A stretch of DNA of 23,046 nt from Candolleomyces eurysporus (lineage: Eukaryota; Basidiomycota; Agaricomycetes; Agaricales; Psathyrellaceae), in contig JANBPK010001125.1 of the NCBI GenBank assembly GCA_027579435.1, positions 7,820-30,865 on the forward strand, given 5' to 3'. Below, piece by piece: positions 1 to 10,100 of the stretch. The number at the start of each line of letters is the position of its first letter. Position 1 is the stretch's first letter. The notes below the pieces were generated by a model. The model was not told the DNA's origin. It worked only from the letters and a program-made list of their open reading frames with translations, and did not search any database. The position numbers and the translations under genes were made by a program.

Positions 1-1571
1 GNCCTGAGCTTGGGCTGNGGCGGAGATTGCGCATGCACCCNATCGTCGAAATTGAGTCCTCGATTCTTCCGCATGTGCTCCGGTTTGAGGACCCAGCCNT
101 GCGTACCAACGAACAACCCTTCATTCATCTCCACTCCCTTGTCGTAACTTCTGACAGTTCAACGACACAACCTNGGACCCGCTTCTCCGAGTTTGGATGG
201 GTCTAGGTTGGACAACATGATGCGAAGGCTGCNAGGANNAATACGACGGAGGTNGTGCGAGGAGTGNTGTACAAGNGAAGCCAGNGNCGATGGNGNNNNA
301 NTNNGTGCGAGCATTCACGCTCCAGATGCTTGTGCTTCCTGTGTTCTGCGATTGCAGAAANAAATTTGGAACACGCTGACTCGGGAATATTAATCATGAT
401 GTGACCTGGGCTTCAAGTCAGATACTACGGATTTACCAAGAAGAGATGATGAGCACATACTTTGGCTAAGCCAGCCCTTGGCNGGTTTGATGCTTCGAGC
501 ATGGTACCCAACGCCGGCGANNTCGTCGATTATCTTCGGGCATTACTCCGCCTCCGTCTCCCCNTCCACCGGCTCTCCCGAACAATTCTTCTTTCTGCCA
601 AACGGCCAAAGACTCTCCGTGCCACCCTCGTCGTCGTAAATGTCTTCTCCGCTTGATTCATCGTCGGGGTGCCGGAGGTGCTGGAGGATGTATCGTCTGA
701 CTCCCATAGCGACCNCTCTCTCCTCGGNTTTGAGCCGTCNTCTTAGTGGCAGACGTGCTCGTGCCTNACCACCTGAGAAGAGGCGGTGGATAGCACTCCC
801 ANCATGACAACAATTCNNCCCTCCGAATCTTTGGGCGTGATCCACTCGTCATCAGCACCCTCGAGGAGACCTTGGACCAACTGATCTCCCCATAACCCGG
901 ACAAGTTCTCCCNGCTCCAACAGAAGAACNTGACACCCCCAACGNGACGAGGACGGGAAAGTCCAAGTCACTCTTGGCGCCGGGGTTGTATGGACCGCAT
1001 GANTTGTCTAAGAACGANCCGGGACGGCGCTTGAAAGGATGNATCCGTGCGTCACAATNGGTCCAGATTTAGACNGCNACGCATNATTCCCTGGTTTCGT
1101 CGGTTAGTTCTCTGACGCACAGAAGAGCAAACGGTGTACACACCAACGCGGNGACAACCACGACTGAGAATGTNGGTGTAGGCTTGGACAATGTGCCNAG
1201 AATCTGGGCGGTNGGCAGATAGATGTTGNGAGAAGCGCTAAGGCNGTGTTCAGAGATGGGTNNNGNCGTTAGATGGCGAAAGAACTCACGAAATGAAGTA
1301 CACTGTGAATGGAAAAGAGTTGTGGATCACTGACGGTTTCAGGGANAGCTTCTTGAGCAGAGCGTCAATATCCTGAAGAACTGTTATCTCTGATCTATAT
1401 CAAAGCACGGCGAAATCATACCTCGGCGTCGTCTTTAAGAAACGCGATGACCTGCCCGCTCAAACACGGTAATCCGTCTTGAGGAGGGTTCACGTTGTGG
1501 TCGGTGTTTATATCGAATAGAGAGGAGCGAACGGTGTAGACACCAGCGCAGCGACAGCCACGACTGACAAN
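1..1571. other. low-quality stretch rich in single ambiguous bases
   Basis: Dozens of isolated N calls lie between position 2 and 1571. After that I see only single Ns near 3472, 20752 and 22398. They are scattered one or two at a time rather than forming a scaffold gap. That suggests poor base calls at a contig end, or masked sites where two haplotypes of a dikaryon differ. Positions 1-742 hold no gene I can support; a short acidic minus-strand frame near 545-700 may be an exon tail. Any apparent frameshift or stop in this stretch should be treated as a possible sequencing error. Confidence 0.8.
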
Positions 1572-1724
1572 GTGGGTGTAGGCTTCTGCGGACAATGCGC
1601 CCGCCATCGCCATTTGAGAACACTCTGCGACAGTTGCCAGGACGAAAATTTGAGCCGTGTGCGGGCCGAATGCGCTGCCCATATGCGCCCAGTCGAAGTT
1701 TGAGTTCGTGGTTGCACCAACCAT
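743..1724 (-). CDS. unrecognised protein with hydrophobic segments, five-exon model
   Basis: I do not recognise this gene. Reading splice sites by eye gives exons 1724-1422, 1372-1290, 1237-1081, 1029-937 and 880-743, with introns of about 49-56 bp. Exon phases agree at every junction and the sum is 258 codons including the stop (257 aa). Codons favour C or G in the third position. Exon 1 has a hydrophobic run starting AQIFVLATVAEC and a Cys-containing SRGCRCAGVYT segment. Exon 3 encodes a likely membrane helix (TFSVVVV, ALVCTPFALLCV). The end is more polar and contains GADDEWITPKDSEG. Donor 3 has N bases, and one codon reads TNA, so a stop there cannot be excluded. An internal 400-bp-offset direct repeat lies within exons 1 and 3. 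The 3' end is the least certain part. Confidence 0.45.
1121..1601. repeat. pair of direct repeats, about 77 bp, offset by 400 bp
   Basis: Positions 1121-1197 and 1521-1601 are imperfect direct copies. Over the first 60 bases I count 7 mismatches among 57 unambiguous positions. The second copy carries about 4 extra bases near 1586. Both share the core acggtgta.acacca.cgc and the segment ggtgtaggctt. The copies fall in exons 1 and 3 of the minus-strand gene model, where they are read in different frames. Confidence 0.7.
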
Positions 1725-1980
1725 CTCACAAATATCGTCGTGAGAGTAGGACCTTCAGCGCTTCGGAATGCGTGTAGCGTATGAGCATCTCCTCGCTCTC
1801 GTTCCTCTGCTTCCTGCTCGCTGATAGTCTATATGATGGTGCATTTCGTCAGTATGGCGTCCTGTAAAAAGTCCCAGGAAGACGTACTGTGCACCGCCGC
1901 CACCTCCTGCTGCATTGCTCGTGGCTGCTTCTCCTGCCCCGTCCCGTTTCTTCCTCAAGCTCGTCGAAGGGGAGCTTTCG

Positions 1981-3180
1981 TTACTCGTCATCGTCGCCAT
2001 TTTCCACTCCTCGTCTTTTCCTCCCGACTTGTAATTGTTCTCTCTCCTTTGCTTGGGACGATGGATCGCCTCCCGCTTCCGTCTGCTTGCTGCCATGATC
2101 TCTGAGCTCGTCTCTCTTCCGCTCGGAGGAGGGGCCGGAGGAAGGTGCTGTCGCGCTCCGTTTCTTCATGAAGATGGTGGCCATTTGTCGAGTTGTGTGG
2201 TCGCTTGGGAAGATTGTCGTGTAGTTGAAACTGCTCGACCTGTTGTTGCGGCAGCGTTCCGAGGCGACGTTCCTCGGGCTTGCAATTTGACAGCTGTTGG
2301 TGTGAGGATGGAACATAAAATCGACCACGGGTTGGTCCTGATCAACTTGGGGGACAAAGTCGAACTGCTGGTACTGCTGAACCTCGAATGGTGGCGCCGG
2401 CATAGTCCTGAATTCTTGAGCGTCGTTTGGAAGGGCCGGTACGCTGTCAGATGACTGGTGGACGTGGTACGCTTGCGGAACGTTCGCCGTGGAGAATGTT
2501 GGTTGGAACGCAGCGGGAACTTGTCAAGGAGGAGGAACCGTGATGAAGTACTTGCAGTTGGTTGAGACGGTATCAAAGTTGACGAGCTCAGACCTGGTTA
2601 GGGCTCAAGAAGGGGAAATCCAATTCCCAAAGCTCCTCCGTAATCCCATGCCTCCGAGGCCGCCGCCATCTCAGGTCGAGCCACTGCCGACAACTAGTAC
2701 GTCCAAGTCTGGACCTATCGCTCCCGAGCCTTGTCCTGCGCCATGAACCGTTGGGATTGAGCGGATAATTTGATCCAGCATGTTCTGTCCTTCCAGCTCG
2801 AGCACCTGTTCTTGGTGTATGCTTTATGGAAGCCGCGTTGTTGTCGAGTGGGCGATTGGGGAGAGGGGCGATGGTGGTGTTGGACATTTGCACGCCACCA
2901 GGGAAGGGAGGTCAGAAGTTAGGTCGAGCAGTGATGGGTTGGGAGGTTCTGTTCGTGGTGAGGATGCTTTGCTTGGGCTTCAAAGTCAGGTTCCCTGTTC
3001 GTCGAGAATTAGCTCGGGCTTGGTGTAGAAGACAAAGAGAGCCTCACCAGCGGGCATAACCAACTGCGGCCCAGCGAAAGTTCAAAACGTTGGGCAGGCA
3101 ACTGGGTTCGTTGACCGGGATGAGTCCCTAATTCTGGAAGATTCGCTTTCCTAGTTTACCAGGAATTTGAAGTAGCACAA
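1981..3180 (-). pseudogene. broken or badly sequenced reading frame, unrecognised
   Basis: Minus-strand segments look coding by third-position GC but cannot be joined into one clean frame. From the 5' side they include VLLQIPGKLGKRIF, PVNEPSCLPNVLNFRWAAV, a possible 53-bp intron (GTGAGG...ACAG with a GCTAAT branch site) around 3047-2995, EPDFEAQAKHPHHEQNLP, then ELEGQNMLDQIIRSIP, KYFITVPPP and EFRTMPAPPFEVQQYQQFDF. The last part, about 2403-1981, is open and very polar, with KRKRD and GRKRRG basic runs ending in GDDDE. Several stops interrupt the frame read from 3060, mostly TGA. It could be a nuclear protein relic, or a normal gene damaged by base-calling errors. I do not recognise a domain. 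Confidence 0.3.
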
Positions 3181-3611
3181 CTTGCTATCAAGGCCCGTAC
3201 AAACTCGGCTGCGGCATTCAGCATTTCTCCAAGTCGACCTTGCAGTTTTGAAAGAAAGAAAATAGATCGGAGGATGGAAGGATGAGAGCTACGGGGGGGA
3301 TTGTCCGACGGATTGGCGTTGAGTAGTCAATTCGCGATGAGCAGGGTTCCATTCCCGACGGCAGTGAGCAAGCAAGAAATCCGTATCATCGCCGGAGGAA
3401 CGAGAGACGCTGAGTAAGCACGGGATTCTGGGGGCCATGAGCGAACTCCGACGCTCTTTCCCCTGTTTATTNCCCCTATTCTATCTGTTGACGTGACAGC
3501 TGCCAACGGGCTCTCTTCGTTAGCTTTAGTTCTATTACGAGGCCCCTGGTCCAACCATGAACTCTTCTCAAACCCGTTACAGTCCTCTACAGGTATACGT
3601 GGATTCCGACT
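3181..3611. other. intergenic region upstream of terpene synthase homologue
   Basis: I see no supportable gene. It contains a purine-rich run near 3250-3300 and one N at about 3472. It presumably holds the promoter of the gene starting at 3612, but no clear TATA box was found close to that start. Confidence 0.6.
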
Positions 3612-5021
3612 ATGGCTTCTCCAGCGAGGCCATCTCCGAGCATGTTAACATCCAACCTCAGTTTCCAGCTCCCTGATCTACTCGCCTTGACGAGCTCGTT
3701 TCCGTTTCGCGTCAACAGGAACTGCAAGTTTGCGACAGACGGCTCGGAGGGGTGGCTCTTATCTCAGTCTACCGGCAACAACGACGGCCCTGAACTCTCG
3801 CAGAACGAGAGAGAGGTTCTGCGGAGCGTCAAGTACGGGCTCTTAGCAAGCTTGTGTAGCCCAACGTCCGACGGACCGCAACTACGCGTTCTGACGGATT
3901 TCTTGAGCTTGGTGTTCATCTCGCATGGTAGGATACTGGAGGGCAAGGAGAGTCATGGATGGAGGCCGTGGACATCGATTGTGCATGTCGAGAGTGCGCA
4001 GGATGCGTTGGAACTGTTGAAAAGTAATGTTTTGCTCAAACAGTACGTATGTTCAGTTATGAACTGATCGAATCGTTACCCTAACTCAAGTCCATAGCAT
4101 TGTCCCATCTTTACAACAAATCTTTAGCCACCGACCGGAGGCACATAGATCACGATGGAACAAGCTGTTCCTCCATTCCGCCAAGGCTTTCGCCAGAGCG
4201 CAGCTGCGGCTATACGAGAACCTCAAATCGAATACTATCCCCACTCTACCTGAATACATCAAGCTGCGTCGGGAGACCTACGGCTCGTCCATGTTCATCG
4301 ACCTCCTCGATGTCCTGGAGATATCTTCCAGGCCATCTGGCATTCCAGGTCTTCACCAGCTCACGGTTTGGGCCATCGACATCATCGCATGGATTTTGGT
4401 AAGCAAGTTTAACTTCTGTCTACCGCAATTTTATCGGGACTCACAAATACGTTTCCGCAGGATATCTTCTCGTATGCCTCCGGCTCCACAGGCGCAACTC
4501 GATGCGACTCTCACAACCTCATCTCCCTCCTAACGACCCACAAGAACCTCTCCGTCCAGGGAGCGATGAACTACGCTGGTGGGATGGTGAAAGAAGCTTT
4601 GGAAGAGTTTGACCGTCTCGAACGCGAACTCAGCCCATCTACTAGTGGTAGTGGTGTTACCTCGGGTGAAGGCACATGGGGCTGGCTGGATCTCATCAAG
4701 TCCGCTGTGGGGTTCAGTGGAGATGTCTCAGCAGGGAAGAGAACGAGATCAGATTGCAAGTTCCTAACTGATGCGGTTATGGGCCCACCTCTGACCGACG
4801 ACGACAACACTGGCCTCGATCTAGGGGTTGGATGTGCAGCGGGCCCCACCAGTGGCACCAAGAGCAGCCCTGAGCAAACTGCTCGGTACATCCAGGCTCT
4901 GAAAGATTATATTGTTGGGAGTATACATTGGGGGTATGAGACAGAGCTCTACTTTGGGCAGAAGGGCGACGAGGTCCGTTCATTTGGTTGGGTGTTTCTG
5001 GCTCGTAGCGATGATTTGTGA
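3612..5021 (+). CDS. terpene synthase homologue lacking canonical metal-binding motifs
   Basis: Exons 3612-4042, 4098-4398 and 4461-5021 join in phase to 430 aa. The fold family is fungal class I sesquiterpene synthase. The N-terminus has FQLPDLL...FPFRVN. The middle has RRETYG (residues 201-206), matching the conserved pyrophosphate-sensing Arg region. The C-terminus, WGYETELYFGQKG, matches the usual W.FES.RYFG.KG end. In active enzymes these proteins bind Mg2+ and ionise farnesyl diphosphate. Here the D(D/E)xxD site reads ISHGR (about 103-107). The NSE site reads L-DIFSYAS-G (244-252), keeping only Ser248. The RY pair is L407-Y408. A roughly 80-residue low-complexity insertion (about 302-385) makes it longer than the usual 330-360 aa. 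The frame is intact, so it is either a recent relic, a non-catalytic protein, or a non-canonical enzyme. Confidence 0.8.
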
Positions 5022-5248
5022 AGAGGGGGAGAGCAAGTAGATTAGGTGAATGCTTCTACCTTGGACACTTTTCCATTATCTCATGGTTCTCATCGCAATT
5101 CATTTGCGTACATATGTGGATAAATTTGTCTTTGGTTAGTTGTATAGTAGATTCAAGAAATAGGTCAATGAATTTGAAGCTAAGCTTTTCAACCAAACAG
5201 ATCATCATATACTCGACTTTATCAATCACCTTGTATTTTGGTGTTTCG

Positions 5249-5796
5249 TCTCAGATTGTCACTGCAATCACATCCATGGCTCTCTTATTCACTAAAACCC
5301 ACTCTCAATCCTGCCATCTCCTCTCATCCTTGTTGGAATCTTCCAAACTCTCAACCTTACACTTCTCCTCCAACTCCTCTGAATATTGCAGCATTCTCAC
5401 TGATTCTCCACATATGTTCTTAGGCACTGACAAGGAAACAAAAGAGCCCAAGTGATGCAAGCAGCAGCAAACAGGCTTGGTGCCACCAACACAGGTACAA
5501 TCTACTCAAGTCCAAATGGCTTGAAACTTGGAGTTCAATTGCAGTGCATCTTTTTGATATGATTAAAGTCACAATAAAACAAGAAGTCTTCTGGTTCAAC
5601 TTAAACAAATTCAGTGCTGTGCTGTTCTTTGTCTCTGCTCAGTCTGCCAATAAATGAAGCAACTCCAATCAACATTGGCATTTCATACTACTTGTGGTAA
5701 ATACAAATACATGTTTCCATAACAAGTTCAGTCAACAGAGAAATGAGATATGTCAAGAATATCAAATTGAAAGTATGAAGCAGGGTGAATCATCAT
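5249..5796. other. 548-bp CpG-free AT-rich tract, probable decayed repeat
   Basis: No CG dinucleotide occurs between the one at 5247-5248 and the one at 5797-5798, checked line by line, whereas the flanking genes are CpG-rich. The tract is AT-rich and contains no supportable intact gene. On the minus strand a long frame (about 5520-5160) is interrupted only by TGA codons, which would arise from CGA by C-to-T change. The pattern fits a methylated, decayed mobile element. I could not identify element ends, target duplications or a recognisable transposon domain. The tract covers the 3' end of the neighbouring pseudogene. Confidence 0.6.
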
Positions 5797-6157
5797 CGAC
5801 CAGGGGGTGATTTCTTCCACCGGGGGGATGGAGGTTAGAAATGACGATTGAGGGTAACAGGTTGGTTGGTCAGGGTCTATGCGACGATACTCTCGTATTC
5901 TCTCTGGAGATTCAGAAAGAGCATACGGAAGACCGCGACAAATCGTTTCGGCCGCAGCTTGCACCAGATAGTCGGGTACGAGAAGGCTCTGCACCGAGGT
6001 GAACGTCGACCGAGAATTAGGTGCAAGCAAGATGGTGGCATCCGTGCCCCACACGACGGCAGGTATCCCATGCGTAGAGAGATAAGTTGCTGCTTCTAGA
6101 CGTTTTTTATTGGTCCTTGACTGGGTCGTCGTCGTGAATCTCCATGATAGGCTCCAT
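5728..6157 (-). pseudogene. frameshifted copy of an uncharacterised basidiomycete family
   Basis: This is a paralogue of the gene at 11680-12399. Shared blocks are KRLEAA, IP..VW..D, LLVPD.LV..A.. TIC, IDPDQPT..PQS and IHPAS.FQFD. An ATG at 6157 opens MEPIMEIHDDDPVKDQ, then meets TAA. Skipping one base in the T/A6 run (about 6109-6103) restores the conserved frame. From Met to KRLEAA this start then has the same number of residues as the paralogue, which argues that the ATG is the ancestral start and the extra base a real lesion. The copy stops at FQFDILDISHFSVD, losing roughly the last 100 residues of the paralogue, inside the CpG-free tract. Family function is unknown. The IP..VWG.DA pattern recalls nucleotidyltransferase-fold proteins, but this is only a resemblance. 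Confidence 0.65.
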
Positions 6158-7127
6158 TTCAACGGGTTTTATTGGTAGTGCCACAAATTTATCTTCTTGT
6201 GAGGCCGTCACGGTCACACATTTTCTCACACTTCGCTTTGCAAGTGTTTCAGACAATCGAACCGTTTTACGAGCTGGGTGTTCTACCTTCGTTTCACCAA
6301 TCGATGAGTATTCTAAAAAAACAAGTTGTGTCAGGACTGCGAAATCCAGCTGGCGCTGAAATTTTGCTGTTTTATAGCTTCGATCAAGAGGTGCAACAAC
6401 TGATCGAAGTAGTTCAAAGTCTTACAGTGCTTGACGGGGCTGGAGACTTTGAATGCCGAGCAAAGCGATCGGTAGTGGGCTCAGACCACCCGTTGGCCGC
6501 TCCGAAACCTATCCCGCTACGTAAGGTAAAGCGGGTCTTGCAGGACACCCATTTTTATATTATCAGCCACCACAAACCTTACCACTTCCACTCCTTTATA
6601 CCTGCTTTTCATATCTAGACAAGTTGCTATCCCATCTGTACTTTGTATTCTGCTTTTGCTCTCATTGCATGGACCGCATCTCCCGTATCTCCCCTGCATA
6701 CATGTACTTGCTATTTCACTATGAACTACCTCTTGATCATCGGTTGCATCGACTTTGAAAGAACCCAATGAATGAGAAGCCTGATGAAGCATACCCGTGA
6801 GCACGTCGGGCTCCAACAGTTGTTGTGATAATCTACTCTTGTCGTCCCGAGTTTTTCACCTTTTGAGAGGGTCGCAGCTGAGGAAATCACACACGACGAA
6901 GGTCAATCGTTTGAGTCGGCTCAAAGGGATGCAATTTTTTCATTGGTTAATAATTCATGATCTGAAGAATCACATACAATTACATCACTGTAAAAACTCT
7001 CCTACGTTCATTGGGTATATCCCGGAAATGGTGAGGGGTAGATGAAAACAGGTATTCAGTCTAATATCGTCGACCACTAGTTTAACGATCTGAGTTCCAT
7101 CGTCCTTCGACTGCATTACATTCATGC
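6158..7127. other. intergenic region, no supportable gene
   Basis: About 970 bp between the 5' end of the minus-strand pseudogene and the 3' end of the minus-strand coiled-coil gene. An open plus-strand frame at 6172-6618 and an overlapping minus-strand frame at 6517-6816 exist. Both begin at non-ATG codons and neither resembles a family I know. A low-CpG patch lies around 6546-6666. The region probably includes the 3' UTR of the coiled-coil gene near 7128. Confidence 0.5.
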
Positions 7128-10100
7128 CTACTCTAGCTCGCTATCACTCCCACCCTCGGTCTCTGTCTCCGTCTCACTCTCGGCGTCCGTCTCAAATTCA
7201 CTCTCCAAATCCGTATCTCCATCAATATCCCGCTCGTACTGAGGGTTCCTCTTTGTCCTCTCTCCAGCTGTCGGTCCCCCGGTTCCACTCACAGTCGAAG
7301 CAACGGGCCCAGAACTATTCCGACTGCTACCAGCAAACGGAGAACCCGTTCTTGCAATCACACTACTGCCACTTCCACTCAACCCTGACCTTGATAGCCG
7401 TGAACCAGCCAAAGGTGACGCTGACCCAACAGGAGACCCACCAACCCTCCCTGGCATCCCCATCGAACTGCTAACAAGGCGTGGTCGTCCCCCCAGCCCC
7501 GAAGAACTACTCGCACCAAGCCCCAGCATGTACATCGTCGTACTAACCGTCCTGGTCCTGGCTCCGATGGGTGCTGCCCCGATTCCTCCGTTGAACTCCT
7601 GTTTAAGGGTCGTCGTGGTGGATGAAGAAGAGGCGGAGGAAGAGTTGGGCGAAGCGAATTTGGGCATAGGGATCCGGAAGTTTAGACCTGACAGGAGGTC
7701 CTCTCCTCCGCTGGAAGATATACCTTTCGCAGAGGCCTGACCACGGAAATCAGCTTGGCTATGCGGTTTCCTCAGCGTACTTCCCAATGAAGGTGAATGT
7801 CTCAACCGAGGACTGGTCATTACGCTTCCGAAGGTCGAATTCGGCGAGGCTGGCGGCTGTGGTGGCTGGAGTGGCGCTTGTGATGATACAAGCGACGAAG
7901 AAGAGGCGTTGGCAACTGGATTTCTGAGCCACGAGGTCCATGAAGACGAGGAGGAAATATTTGTAGTGGAAGCGGCATTAGGATACCGAGGGGTTGGGGA
8001 TAATAAGCCAGACTCCGACTGGAATTTCGATTCCTGCGATGCAGATTGGGATTGAGGTTGGGCGTTCTCTTCAGACAGCGGCGATGAGGGCGACAGCGGG
8101 GAAGAGCTCGAGTCTTGGTGTACAGCCATCTTCAGAGCTGCGATATCATGTTCGACATCTCCCAACTTCCTCCTAAACCCTTCCATAGCTTTCACAATAG
8201 AAGGCTCCGTGCCATCTATGAAAGCCTGGATCTGATCCTCGACATCTCCCAGCCCCATCGCTGACCCGTTCCCATTCCTGTTCGCATGGCCGTTCGTCGG
8301 CGTTTGGCTCCTGAAAACTTGCGCAGGCGCACTCCTCAGTGGCGAGAAAAAACTCGAGACCGAAGCCGACAAGGAGCCCGATGCCGATGCAGGTGGCGAC
8401 ATCAACCCAAGCCCAAATCCAGAAGACGACAAAGCTGATCCCGGTAAAGCAGAGGAATACCCCTCCAACGCCCCAGGCACACTCAACAACGTCTCGTAGC
8501 CTTTACACAAAACTGCCTCGTCGCTCTTCCTAATTTCCAACTCCACTCGAGCGTCTTCAACGAAGTCGTTCAGCCGCTCAAGGATCGCTTCGAGGATTTC
8601 TCGCGGAATTGCGTTCGAGCTGGCAGTGGTGATAGAAGACTTGAGCGACTGGAGACTGAGATGACAGTCCTTGAATGACCGTTGGAGGTCGTCGTACCGA
8701 CGAGAGGTCTTGGCGAGTTCAGGTAGGAGAGGATGGGTGAATGGCGTTGATTCGATTTCTGAGGTCTCTGGTGCTGCTATTTCAGTCGATGTTGACGATG
8801 CCAAAGCCGGTGCTGAGGTCGATGAAGAGGTCGATTGCACCGAGTCGGCCACAGGCTGACTGGGTGGTGAGACACTACGAGTTGAGTGTAACACGGCCGG
8901 AGCCGACTGAGGAATAAGACCAGTGACAGGATCCTCGAGCCGATCGTCGAAGGAATCAGGCTGAGAAATTGAGACGAGCGGGATGGAATTGGCGAGAGGA
9001 GTCAACATTCCTGCCGATGACTGTGAGGCCGCTTTGTCGCCCCCTATGTCGTCTCCATCTTCTTCGTCCTGCTCTTCCTCGGCACTACCTGTGACCACAG
9101 ACGTGTCGATGATGACAGGGACAGGGACAGGGACAGGTATGGAGCCCTCGTCGTTGACAGGTGACGGTGCTGTGTCCTCAGCCGCTATATCCTCCTCTTC
9201 CTTCTTTCCTTCCTCCTCTTCCTCCTCTAAAACCACCGTCTGCTCCCCACCACCCACAGCCTTCCCTTCCTTCTCATCCTCTTCCCTATATTCCACAACA
9301 CCAGGCTCGGGCTTAGAAGGACTCAACTCGAGCGATATCGATGATTCCACCCTAGGCGTGCTAGCGTTAGCATTTGATTCTAGTTCCCCATCTTCTCTGT
9401 CTCCCTCTTCATCAATGCCAGCATTTTTATCTTCATCTCCATCGACATCACGGGTAGGGAGAGGAGTTGCACCGTCAGAAGGTGGCGCTGGCGGTGCGGG
9501 TGAAGGTGAGACTCCGCGTCCCACATCTACATGGGTAACTTCCAACTCGAGTGCTTCAAGCTCTAGCAGCAGACTGTTTGCAGCCTGTTGAGCTTTCGGC
9601 GAAAGTGTCGTGGTTGCTTCTGGTGAGGGCGTCGTTACCGGAACCGGAGAGGTAGTGGCAGTCGTAAGAGTCGCAGTCTTAGTCGAACCCGTCGTCGCAG
9701 TCGCAGCCGTAGAAGGAGCAGCAACCGTTGCCACAGCCGTCGTCGTAGTATTAGCTGGGGAAGGAGCACGATCGCTAGGTAGAGGCACCTCGCTCATCCA
9801 ACCCTCAGGCGGTACCCACACATCCTCCGGCAAAAACTCATCGTCCAACGAAACATCGCCCCCCAACTCGGCCACAAGTCTTCGTAGACGGAGTTTGCAC
9901 GACAGCTCGTATTGCAGCTCGTCCTTTAACTGGTCGACGAGGTATTGAGCTGTCACTAGACGGCCAAGTGTCCCATTGAGCTGGGTTGGATTGCTAGGAT
10001 TTGAGGACGCCGCGTCGTCGGGAAGGAAGAGGAGGGGAAGGGTATGAGGGGCGTCAAGGGACGATAAAATAGCTTTAGCCCCTTGTATCATCTCATCAAG

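Noticed and set aside
2987..3059. Minus-strand reading VMPAGEALFVFYTKPELIL
   Set aside because: Looks coding, but it lies almost exactly inside a plausible 53-bp intron with a branch site, and runs into stops at once.
5018..5455. Plus-strand 145-codon frame after the terpene synthase homologue
   Set aside because: AT-rich, in CpG-free sequence, with no family resemblance; probably chance.
6172..6618. Plus-strand open frame of 148 codons
   Set aside because: Starts at TTG, overlaps an equally long minus-strand frame, and has no recognisable domain; the ATG-started part is about 100 residues.
8983..9948. Long plus-strand open frames inside the coiled-coil gene
   Set aside because: Serine- and valine-rich mirror of low-complexity minus-strand coding sequence; no independent support.
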